Source of the DNA: Planctomicrobium sp051465645 | GTDB lineage: Bacteria > Planctomycetota > Planctomycetia > Planctomycetales > Planctomycetaceae | Direction of reading: 5' to 3' | DNA length: 64,000 bases | NCBI RefSeq assembly: GCF_051465645.1 | Contig: NZ_CP195790.1 | Location: 2,604,001 to 2,668,000 of the forward strand | Shown: positions 28,491-35,620 of the stretch, piece by piece | Layout of the letters: each line of letters opens with the position of its first letter | Position numbering within the stretch: the stretch's first letter is position 1 | Position numbers and translations under genes: made by a program | Notes under the pieces: generated by a model | What the model was told of the DNA's origin: nothing | Database searches by the model: none | The model's input: the letters and a program-made list of their open reading frames with translations, nothing else

Positions 28491-29993
28491 TCAACTTTCC
28501 ATCACTCTCGCCATGAGACCTAGCCCACAATGCCGACCAGCACCTATCGTTAATGGTCCAGGGATAGGCGCCTGTTCCTCAAATGTCAGTTTGAGATGCA
28601 CTGCGGTTTGATTGAGCAGATGGTTCGGACGGATATAGCCGGTGGGCTGCTTATCTTTTCCGTATTTATGTGCTGTTAATGATTTTGGGAAGTAAGGAAA
28701 CGGGCTCCATTCATACTGACACTCCTGGTCGATTCCCGATTGGAGGAGTGCTTTCTCGATGAGCTTTCTCGTTTTGGCAGGCCGGTGGTCGTCGTGTCCA
28801 GGCAGGATCACCGGAGTGGCACTCGCCCAGACACGAGATTCTGTCGTATAACAGCGCGTGACACCGTCCCCTTTCACGTGAACTAATGTCGGAGGACCGT
28901 TCCACCTGGTTTCAGATGTCGCTTCCAACCGCTGACCAGCCAGTAGATTGGTGAGATGAGTCAACCAGTTCCGACTCCCATGCGGACCGACGATCATCAC
29001 CCGACGGATGTCATGATCAGCGTGTTTTCCGATTGAAGGGAGCGGGAGATAGGAGAACTGTCGATGGTTCTCGGGATCAAGAACATGTCCGGCGACAAAT
29101 GATTCAACCCAGCGTTCGTCCACATCGCGAGGGGGAGATCGCTGCATTGCCTGAATGGCTAAGTGACGCACCATTCCAGCAATATGGATTAACTTCGACT
29201 GCGGATAACTAAACGGTTGACCTTCGGACTCTCCCTGCAGCTGGAAGACTTCAAACGGTCGAGGAAGGACCTGGGAGGCTGGACGGTACGTCTGTAATCG
29301 GAAAGTCGTCAATGCAGGCACCGGGTTGAAGTTTTGTTCTCCGCGATCATTCACTGAAATTCGCCGAAGGAAGCGACCATGCCGTCGGATCAGGGCTTGT
29401 AATGTCCCGGGTGCTGGACAGCGTAACGCAGTTCCTCCGCACACATCATCAGGGACCCACTTCACCCCGGGGAGTGAACTCAATTCAGACATGCTCAGTT
29501 CATCGGCATCAGCGACAACCTGATCAACACCCCATCCCAATTGGGAGACGCTGTTGACGAGGTCTCTGATCTCGTTCAACAGAGGTCTTGAGGTTTCCTC
29601 TATATGCCAGACGTAGCTGATCTCTGATTGGTCAAGGAGATGAGTTGGTCGGATGTCCTTTTCCGTCCGGGAGTCAGCCAAACTGGCTTCTCCTCCACGA
29701 CACCAGGAAGCTGCGACTCGATCACCGAGATTGTCAGGGCAATAGAGTCGATAAGGCTTCCCCGGTCGATGGACAGGCGTGAAAATCACTGGTGCAGGCA
29801 GTCCTTCCAGCCATTTCAGGACAGCTTGTGCCGGTTCAGATTCCTCATCCACTGGATATTTCCGGGCGCACGTTGCCACGATTGCCTGAAAGAGACGCAA
29901 GGGAGAAGGGGGCCATTCGGGACGCCCACCTTCCCCTCTTCCATGAAACAATGGCTCAAGGAACTGCACCGAAATTCTCAAAAAATCAGCCAT
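28491..29993 (-). CDS. csb2: Type I-G Csb2 (Cas5-Cas6 fusion)
   Basis: This is a 500-residue RAMP protein of the GSU0054/Csb2 family. The N-terminal Cas5-like half carries HGRGEGGRPEWPPSPLRLFQ (about 17-36), a motif of this family. The C-terminal half ends with GPLTIGAGRHCGLGLM (about 480-495), the glycine-rich loop of Cas6-type RNases that process the CRISPR transcript. In type I-G this protein both matures crRNA and caps the 5' handle in the effector. It starts 3 bp after the csb1 stop, so it is tightly co-translated. Candidate catalytic histidines are several, and I could not single one out. Confidence 0.88.
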   Translation of the reverse strand: MADFLRISVQFLEPLFHGRGEGGRPEWPPSPLRLFQAIVATCARKYPVDEESEPAQAVLKWLEGLPAPVIFTPVHRPGKPYRLYCPDNLGDRVAASWCRGGEASLADSRTEKDIRPTHLLDQSEISYVWHIEETSRPLLNEIRDLVNSVSQLGWGVDQVVADADELSMSELSSLPGVKWVPDDVCGGTALRCPAPGTLQALIRRHGRFLRRISVNDRGEQNFNPVPALTTFRLQTYRPASQVLPRPFEVFQLQGESEGQPFSYPQSKLIHIAGMVRHLAIQAMQRSPPRDVDERWVESFVAGHVLDPENHRQFSYLPLPSIGKHADHDIRRVMIVGPHGSRNWLTHLTNLLAGQRLEATSETRWNGPPTLVHVKGDGVTRCYTTESRVWASATPVILPGHDDHRPAKTRKLIEKALLQSGIDQECQYEWSPFPYFPKSLTAHKYGKDKQPTGYIRPNHLLNQTAVHLKLTFEEQAPIPGPLTIGAGRHCGLGLMARVMES

Positions 29994-29996
29994 CGA

Positions 29997-31073
29997 TTAC
30001 GCTCCCGCTGCTTCAGATTTTTTCCCCTTCTTCTTGCCCTTCGCTCCGGCTTCTCCGGAGACATCCCGCTTGGCACGCTCTTTGTCAAAGTCGACTGTCC
30101 GGGATTCTCCCACTCCAAACTCCTTTGCAGCAGCTTGAGCAAACTTCAATGCTGCCTCGTGTGTCAGCGTGCAAGGAGTGCGTTTCCCATTTGGATAAAC
30201 CTCTGAGAATTCTCGCTCCTTATCCGGATTCAACACCAGTTGGCAGCCCTGTCGCAAGTAGTCTGCGGTATGGGCCGTGAATGCGACTAGGGAAAGACCG
30301 AGGACATACCGTCGAAGTTTCAGGGTCTGTTCCGGATCTTTAGCAGAAAGGAGTTTTAATGCGGCCAGACTTAAGGTCGCAGTGCGTTCAACTCCTCCTT
30401 CTGCGATGACACCTCCGTGAGTTCCAGTTGCTGGAACGTGGATAAAGCCGCGTACCGCATAGGCATCTTTCGCAGCCTTGTCGAGAGGTTCATCTAATAG
30501 ACCATCACGCACAAAGTCAGTGGCCGGATTAAACTGCGCAGACCGTCTTAGTTGTCGAACGTCTTTTGCTCGGATCGTAGATGAAACCAGTCTCGGAAGC
30601 TTGGCTTGTGTGTCGCGGGAATCCCAAACTCCGAAGATGAGTGACGTCGGCGCAATCTTGGCCATCGCTTCGGAGTTTCCGCGAAGAACTTCCCTAAAGG
30701 CCTGCTGCAGTTCTTCTTGAAGCTCTGAGCATCGAACAAGGGCATCGCCTGCGCGGTGTCCTGCCTGTAGCAAGTTAATATTCTTCTCTCCAGCCTTAAT
30801 CACAATTTGGGGGACAAGCTGGGCGTATGGTTCACTTTCAAAAAGAGGTTCGATTCGATTGGCCTGTGAGCCAACGCTGTCAACCAGACAGGAATTCTTT
30901 CCTTGAGGATCTCCATCGATGTTATAGCCACCGGGGAAACCATCTCCTCCCGCAAATGTGGCAGGGAATAGCACCCCATGCTCACCTTCGACCGGCATTA
31001 ATGGCTCGCGTATCACGAGTGCTGCTGGGCCATCCGCCTGCAGATAAGTATCGAACGATTTTGCAGTGCTCAT
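29997..31073 (-). CDS. csb1: Type I-G Csb1 (Cas7 backbone subunit)
   Basis: This 358-residue protein matches the GSU0053/Csb1 family: ALVIREPLMPVEGEHGV-like N-terminus, RCSELQEELQQAF, SLIFGVWDSRDTQAKLPR, a central RGFIHVPATGTHGGVIAEGG, and VERTATLSLAAL. It forms the helical filament that coats the spacer part of crRNA, and its thumb is expected to displace every sixth guide base, as in other Cas7 proteins. The C-terminus is Lys-rich (GKKKGKK). The start ATG follows GAGGTAACTGAAA. It is 6 bp from csb3 upstream and 3 bp from csb2 downstream. Confidence 0.9.
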   Translation of the reverse strand: MSTAKSFDTYLQADGPAALVIREPLMPVEGEHGVLFPATFAGGDGFPGGYNIDGDPQGKNSCLVDSVGSQANRIEPLFESEPYAQLVPQIVIKAGEKNINLLQAGHRAGDALVRCSELQEELQQAFREVLRGNSEAMAKIAPTSLIFGVWDSRDTQAKLPRLVSSTIRAKDVRQLRRSAQFNPATDFVRDGLLDEPLDKAAKDAYAVRGFIHVPATGTHGGVIAEGGVERTATLSLAALKLLSAKDPEQTLKLRRYVLGLSLVAFTAHTADYLRQGCQLVLNPDKEREFSEVYPNGKRTPCTLTHEAALKFAQAAAKEFGVGESRTVDFDKERAKRDVSGEAGAKGKKKGKKSEAAGA

Positions 31074-31079
31074 TTTCAG

Positions 31080-31868
31080 TTACCTCGATTCAGTGATTGG
31101 GATTGCAGGGAGAAATGCTTTGTGTTTTTTCTGGCCAGTTCGATACCAGTTTTCAAACTGATAACCTTGTCCACGATTTGCATGTGAGAGTCCGTTCACC
31201 ACAACAGGGAGAATCGCGGATGACACCGGTTGGTTCCATGTGAAATATCGAAAGATGCGAGGTCGATCTGTTCTGGCAGGAAGGCAGCGTTGCAGTCCGA
31301 TCAGGCACAGCAATTCCACCGCAGGGGCCGCAGTGGTGGTCAGACCAAGTGCATTTGCAGAGAAACCAACATCGCGTGAATGCGCATTTGGCCCACGTTG
31401 TGCGTCAAAATAGAAAGGCTCCACTTTCTTTGAGGAATCCTCGATGTCATATGCCACGGTCCCTTCATTTAAGCAATCTTCCGTCTGAAAGATTGGATTT
31501 CTCAGTACTGCCTGCATTGCTCTGGCGATACGCACACTCTCCATTGTTCCTGCCCAGACTTTTAACTCTTTGCCCCCGGATTTTTGATCGTGCCACCAGT
31601 CGAGCAGGAGATGAAACGGAGCTCCAAGCTGAATGGGAGACGAGGTGTTACTGCTGGGATCAACCTGCGTGAGCTGCGTCTGGCTCAGTTGAGCAATCAA
31701 CTCTTGGAGCGTGCCATCACAGGTGATTCGGAATTGATCCCCTTCAAACCAGCCTGTCGCGCCGGACCATAAGCGATCAGCAAGGTCCAGCAACCCGCAG
31801 CAAGCGAAGAACTGACCCGGATTTGTAACATCGACATTTAAATGAATTCCCGCTTTAGCAGAATGCAT
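31080..31868 (-). CDS. csb3: Type I-G Csb3 / Cas8-like effector subunit
   Basis: This is a 262-residue protein. ATG 31868 is preferred over the longer frame because it starts 2 bp after the cas3 stop and gives the family N-terminus VDVTNPGQFFACCGLLDLAD. The NPGQFFACCGL block and the downstream GWFEGDQFRI are typical of Csb3 (called Cas8u2 in older schemes). By position it should be the effector subunit that recognises the PAM or the non-target strand. That role is inferred from the architecture of Geobacter-type I-G loci and not from a visible active site. Confidence 0.82.
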   Translation of the reverse strand: MHSAKAGIHLNVDVTNPGQFFACCGLLDLADRLWSGATGWFEGDQFRITCDGTLQELIAQLSQTQLTQVDPSSNTSSPIQLGAPFHLLLDWWHDQKSGGKELKVWAGTMESVRIARAMQAVLRNPIFQTEDCLNEGTVAYDIEDSSKKVEPFYFDAQRGPNAHSRDVGFSANALGLTTTAAPAVELLCLIGLQRCLPARTDRPRIFRYFTWNQPVSSAILPVVVNGLSHANRGQGYQFENWYRTGQKKHKAFLPAIPITESR

Positions 31869-31870
31869 GT

Positions 31871-34597
31871 TTACACCTCCTCCAGTTGCCGCTCTGCAGA
31901 CTGAATCGAAAGACCTGGCTGACGACTGGCTGCAATGTCCGCGGCACGCAACAGCGATTCCAGCCAAGCCAGTCCCCACCGACCATACCGACGCTGCAGA
32001 CGCGCGAATCGCTGTGGAATCTCTGATGCGACCTGATCGCAATGAGTTAAGCCTCGATCCGGATCAAAGGCCTCTTCTTCCGCGAAATGCGGCCGTGCTC
32101 TCCCGTGGTGTGCGGCCACGAGATGTAAAACCACATCTTTCATAACAGGAGACAGTCTCTGAACTCGCTCGAAAATCTCCACCTGTTCCTGGCCAACAGT
32201 CGTGTTGGGATACAAGACATCCATGAGCGATCCGAATTCGTGCCGATATCGACTTGAACTCTGCGGTTGCCAAATCTGCTTCGTCACTGGATCCAGACCC
32301 GACTTGGCATACCAGCATGCTGGATTCGGATTGCCGATGTTCTGCTGCCACAGTGTGCGACGTTTCCCCAGATCGTGTAGCGAAGCTGCAAGACTTAGTG
32401 CATCGGCCAGTTCGGGATCATCGCCTAGCAAGCGGCGTCCAATTGCGTCAGCTCCCTGACACACGTCTGAAGTGTGCTGCTCCCAAGGAACTGCAAATGT
32501 TGCAGTCTTTGATCCTTCATCATCCGCAGAGGCAGGACGGACGTACCACTTCCATGTTCTGTTCGGTGATTCCTCTTGATCTTCTGAGGAGTCATCGGCA
32601 CCGTGTGTAGCATCCTGGTCATCAAGATGAGGACGTATTTCTATCGTGCGAACCAGCCGCATTCCTTTCGGCCGTTCATCGTCAGTCCAGAGGCGCATCC
32701 GTCGGGGGATTGTCTGTCCATCGATCTCTACCGTCCATTTATCAGCCACATCATTCGCAGTTAGTGATAAAGCATCTAGCATTCCTCCATTCAGGCCTCC
32801 CGCGTGTGGAGGAAGCAATACAAGGTCAGCATCAAAATCCTCCTTCTTCCCTCCGACCAACTCTGAAAGAAGTGAGACATGAGTCGTTCCTTCCCGGTCA
32901 GTCACCCAAACCGGGAAATCGCAACGGGCGGCGATCTTCTTCAGCTTGTCGAAGATCCGCCCACTGTCGTCTTGCAGGATTTCATGTGGTTTGACAGGGT
33001 ATTCTTCGAGGAGTTCATCAGGGGTGATGTTCAACAGTTCCAGTAACGAGCGATCTTCACGATCTTTCTCCCATAAAATCTGAACTTCCTCACGCCAGGC
33101 GATCGACGTGCGCGGTCGTTCCCATGCTGTCGGGATACCATGAAGATATTCATCAACCGGAGGACGCCCGGGAAGTTTGTCTGTTATCGAAGTGAGGGCC
33201 CATGAATCGAAAAGGATGTCGGATGTGGGAAGCTGCAAGGGAATTGGGGCATAAGCTGAGGTGCAGTCTTCCTGATTTAAACATTCCAACGCAGATGGAC
33301 TCGCATCCCCCTTAAGGTGTTCCAATAACGTCAGCGTCCGTTTTCGCGCGACTTCGTACGCGTCCAGTTTGTCATCCTCTACAAAGGCTGCAGGGTGTAC
33401 GACATCAATCTGTGTGTCATCGTACGTCCCAAACCGATTCACTCGACCGAAGCGTTGCGCCATGCTTTCATAAGTCGATAAATCGCACACGAGATGGTGT
33501 GCGGATAGATTGACTCCCACTTCGCCGGCGCTGGTGCAGACAAGATAAACGGTTCCTTTTGTTAACGCTTGATCTGCGGGACGGTTGCCCGGGGAAAGAA
33601 ACCGCAGGAAGACGCCGTTTTCTTTTGCCAGTTGATCGCGTTCAAGGCCGCGCATCGTTCCCGTGAGTGTGGCGATGTGATCTTTTGGCAACTTCTTCGC
33701 AAGAGCTGCAGCAACCTGCTCAACGACTTCCACTGTGCGAGCGAAGATCAGGACAGGTTCGCCACTCTTCGAGTGACGCAGTGCGAGTTCAGTCAGTCTC
33801 TCCGCGAGTTTCTTCTTCTCATCGTCGATGGAGTGCAGCCGAAGCTGTTTCGTCGCCATGAGTCTGGATCGAACGATTGGATGGTTTCGATCTTCTGCTG
33901 TCAGCTTGAAAGCAGTGTCACTCCTCTTCGATATGGCCGAAAGCTCCATAATTTGGATGGGACGTGTGTCGGGGGATCGACCTGTCAGCTGCTCGACACG
34001 AATGGATGTCAACAACGTTTGAAACGCAGGTTCCAATTGTGATTCATCATGGACGATCAGAGTGTCTTGTCCGAGAAAACCGGCGTGCAACGGGCGCGAC
34101 CGAAACCCGATTCGATATCCGCTAAACAGCAGTCGACTGCCGATCATATCGACAGTCCCGCAGATCACTGCAGGCCGGGCAGGGTCGGCAGCCCATTCCT
34201 GATTATCTGCAAACTCTCCTCGCAGTGTGCTGATGCCGAGTGGGATTTCCGTCGGCAAAGCACATAAGTTGAACAGCTTCGCTCTGAAGTTCTGAATCAT
34301 GCCATTGACGGACTGGTCATTCAGGAGGCGACGGCGAAGGGATTCCACGTCATCTGTGGTCTGGTCAACGACCGTGCGTCGATTGACGACATACGCCAGT
34401 CGCCGCGGCAGTTTCGCTCCCTCGGCCAGTGCGATTAGCCAGATCGGAATGACTGAAGTTTTGCCCAATCCTGTCGGGAGGTTACAAATCTCAGGTGGGT
34501 CATTCTTAAGGAACCGCTGGTAGAGCTCTCTCTGCCAAGGGAAGGGCAGATACCCCGTTAATTCCTGGAAAAGAGTTTCGAAATCAGACATTCGCAT
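31871..34597 (-). CDS. cas3: Type I-G Cas3 helicase-nuclease (HD domain at C-terminus)
   Basis: This is a 908-residue protein that unwinds and degrades target DNA after Cascade binding. The helicase comes first: Walker A NLPTGLGKTS (43-48 core), a motif II variant LIVHDESQLEPAF near residue 190, and motif VI QRFGRVNRFG near 390. The HD nuclease is at the C-terminus: LAASLHDLGKRRTLWQQN near 740 and LVAAHHGRARPHF near 830. This helicase-HD order is the reverse of the classical Cas3 and is characteristic of type I-G. It is the first gene of the cas operon. Start 34597 or the ATG two codons downstream (MSDFETL) are both possible. Confidence 0.93.
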   Translation of the reverse strand: MRMSDFETLFQELTGYLPFPWQRELYQRFLKNDPPEICNLPTGLGKTSVIPIWLIALAEGAKLPRRLAYVVNRRTVVDQTTDDVESLRRRLLNDQSVNGMIQNFRAKLFNLCALPTEIPLGISTLRGEFADNQEWAADPARPAVICGTVDMIGSRLLFSGYRIGFRSRPLHAGFLGQDTLIVHDESQLEPAFQTLLTSIRVEQLTGRSPDTRPIQIMELSAISKRSDTAFKLTAEDRNHPIVRSRLMATKQLRLHSIDDEKKKLAERLTELALRHSKSGEPVLIFARTVEVVEQVAAALAKKLPKDHIATLTGTMRGLERDQLAKENGVFLRFLSPGNRPADQALTKGTVYLVCTSAGEVGVNLSAHHLVCDLSTYESMAQRFGRVNRFGTYDDTQIDVVHPAAFVEDDKLDAYEVARKRTLTLLEHLKGDASPSALECLNQEDCTSAYAPIPLQLPTSDILFDSWALTSITDKLPGRPPVDEYLHGIPTAWERPRTSIAWREEVQILWEKDREDRSLLELLNITPDELLEEYPVKPHEILQDDSGRIFDKLKKIAARCDFPVWVTDREGTTHVSLLSELVGGKKEDFDADLVLLPPHAGGLNGGMLDALSLTANDVADKWTVEIDGQTIPRRMRLWTDDERPKGMRLVRTIEIRPHLDDQDATHGADDSSEDQEESPNRTWKWYVRPASADDEGSKTATFAVPWEQHTSDVCQGADAIGRRLLGDDPELADALSLAASLHDLGKRRTLWQQNIGNPNPACWYAKSGLDPVTKQIWQPQSSSRYRHEFGSLMDVLYPNTTVGQEQVEIFERVQRLSPVMKDVVLHLVAAHHGRARPHFAEEEAFDPDRGLTHCDQVASEIPQRFARLQRRYGRWGLAWLESLLRAADIAASRQPGLSIQSAERQLEEV

Positions 34598-34665
34598 ATC
34601 CCAGAATTGCTTCTTGTCAATGTATAACGATTCTTTTTCTGATCGTTACGCTTCGCCACTTAATC

Positions 34666-34677
34666 CATAAGTTTAGT
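34666..34677 (-). promoter_or_regulatory. Shared 12-bp promoter motif upstream of cas3
   Basis: ACTAAACTTATG (minus strand) lies 69-80 bp upstream of the cas3 start and is identical to the sequence at 35300-35311 upstream of the sigma-factor gene. It could be the -10 region used by that sigma factor, or an operator for the WYL protein. Confidence 0.5.
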
Positions 34678-34755
34678 TTGCGGATTACAATATCATCGCG
34701 GAGCTTCTGACAACTTTGGCATTGACTATTCGATGCACTGGCCGCCGCATTGACC

Positions 34756-35268
34756 TCAACTGACGAGGTTTTGTAGTGCAAGATCCCGTCGCAATCGTGC
34801 AAAGTCTCGCGAAATCCAACTCTTGGCTGTGCTGCGTGGGATCCCGATCTCGCGTGCAGCCGCTGAGACTGAAAGATTCTCAACATAAACTTTGATGATG
34901 AGTTCGCGATGGTGAGCTGTAAGCTTCTTCCAGGTCTCAATGTTCGCGAATCGCTTCTCGAGAGCTTTAGAGTGTCGTTGTGCTTCGGAATTGCTGCTGT
35001 TACAGGAAAGACGCTGTTTACTGGCGTATGTGATTCTCGCAGCTTCGTCTACCTCATGCTGTTTTTTTCGCTCTCGAAGGACATCAAACTGAATTTTCTT
35101 AGCTGTAGAAACCAGCCAGTTTAACGGCCGTTCAATTTCTTTCTTTGAGTTGTGAGTGTGGAATTTCAAGAGCGCATTCGAGAAAATTTCTTCTTGTTCC
35201 GTCATCGAAAACTTCTTACGTTTGTCGATAATTTTTTTGAAGTTGTGAATGATTTCTTCTGTTAGCAT
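34756..35268 (-). CDS. ECF-like RNA polymerase sigma factor next to cas operon
   Basis: This is a 170-residue protein with sigma-70 style organisation. Region 2-like helices lie at about 45-70 (RPLNWLVSTAKKIQFDVLRE). A basic linker follows, then a region 4 helix-turn-helix at about 115-165 (LTAHHRELIIKVYVENLSVS, then AAREIGIPRSTAKSWISRDF). Length and layout fit extracytoplasmic-function sigma factors. The start ATG is preceded by AAAGGAG. It lies on the same strand as cas3 with a 158-bp gap, and both promoters share ACTAAACTTATG. I infer that it transcribes the cas operon and possibly itself. No anti-sigma gene is adjacent. A dedicated sigma factor is not a standard part of I-G loci. Confidence 0.72.
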   Translation of the reverse strand: MLTEEIIHNFKKIIDKRKKFSMTEQEEIFSNALLKFHTHNSKKEIERPLNWLVSTAKKIQFDVLRERKKQHEVDEAARITYASKQRLSCNSSNSEAQRHSKALEKRFANIETWKKLTAHHRELIIKVYVENLSVSAAAREIGIPRSTAKSWISRDFARLRRDLALQNLVS

Positions 35269-35299
35269 TTCCGGCTCCTTTTGTCGTTTTCGGTCTCCT

Positions 35300-35311
35300 C
35301 ATAAGTTTAGT
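35300..35311 (-). promoter_or_regulatory. Shared 12-bp promoter motif upstream of the sigma gene
   Basis: ACTAAACTTATG lies 32-43 bp before the sigma-factor ATG. A GGAAC, the common -35 element of ECF promoters, is found 15 bp further upstream on the same strand (35327-35331 in plus coordinates). The pair would make an autoregulated ECF promoter. The spacing is plausible but not diagnostic. Confidence 0.5.
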
Positions 35312-35327
35312 GTCGATTTTGGCGCAG

Positions 35328-35347
35328 TTCCATACAGTTGTATTTGA
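35328..35347 (+). promoter_or_regulatory. Candidate autoregulatory protospacer (PAM TTC plus 17 nt)
   Basis: TTC at 35328-35330 is followed by CATAC-A-GTTGT-A-TTTGA. The mini-array spacer at 35411 begins CATAC-T-GTTGT-C-TTTGA, so 15 of the 15 positions expected to pair in a type I complex match, and the mismatches fall at 6 and 12. Pairing stops at position 18. TTC fits the TTN PAM reported, to my knowledge, for type I-G of Geobacter. The site overlaps the GGAAC element of the sigma promoter and the -35 of the mini-array promoter. Confidence 0.72.
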
Positions 35348-35373
35348 AATCGTGGTGTCGTTCGTGGTAGTAT
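35344..35373 (+). promoter_or_regulatory. Candidate promoter of the mini-array
   Basis: TTGAAA at 35344-35349 and TAGTAT at 35368-35373 are separated by 18 bp and resemble a housekeeping sigma promoter. Transcription rightward would begin at about 35380, inside the first degenerate repeat. Confidence 0.4.
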
Positions 35374-35374
35374 T

Positions 35375-35481
35375 GCCATATGCTCCGCTACCAAGCGGCC
35401 CCATTGAAGGCATACTGTTGTCTTTGAGTTGCAGCGACTTACGTCGTACTCCATGCTGTAAAGGCATGGCCCCATTGAAGG
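35375..35481 (+). CRISPR. Degenerate two-repeat CRISPR mini-array (crRNA-like regulator)
   Basis: Two 36-nt repeat relatives, 35375-35410 and 35446-35481, flank a 35-nt spacer (35411-35445), the same dimensions as the main array. Both end in GGCCCCATTGAAGG, close to the array repeat 3' end GGCCTCATTGAAGC. The second keeps the CCATGC/GCATGG stem with a changed 7-nt loop. The first has replaced it with CCGCT/AGCGG, so the hairpin is preserved by different bases. Both keep the 5' end roughly (GCCAT and GTACT against GTCAT). It reads on the plus strand, divergent from the sigma gene and cas operon and 10 kb from the main array. Csb2 could process it. Confidence 0.82.
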
Positions 35482-35620
35482 AACGTGCTTGTAAAGGTGC
35501 GATTTCACAACCTCGGCCTGCTGAGAAGTCTTTGGTCGTTGTTCTGAACGAGAAAGAGGTAAGGTTTAAATAGTTCGTTCGTTTGTCCCTCGATTAAGAT
35601 CGCGTCTGTGGCGAAGTGTA

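Noticed and set aside
34598..34755. A second target of the mini-array spacer in the cas3 promoter
   Set aside because: No stretch matching CATAC-N-GTTGT-N-TTTGA or its complement was found there; the only match is at 35331-35347.
35485..35547. 20-codon GTG ORF right after the second degenerate repeat, a possible CreT-like toxin peptide
   Set aside because: The ribosome site is poor and too close, the peptide has no distinguishing feature, and a toxin is not needed to explain the promoter target.
35310..35573. 87-codon plus-strand ORF over the mini-array
   Set aside because: It crosses both degenerate repeats and the spacer; the RNA-level structure explains the sequence better than coding.
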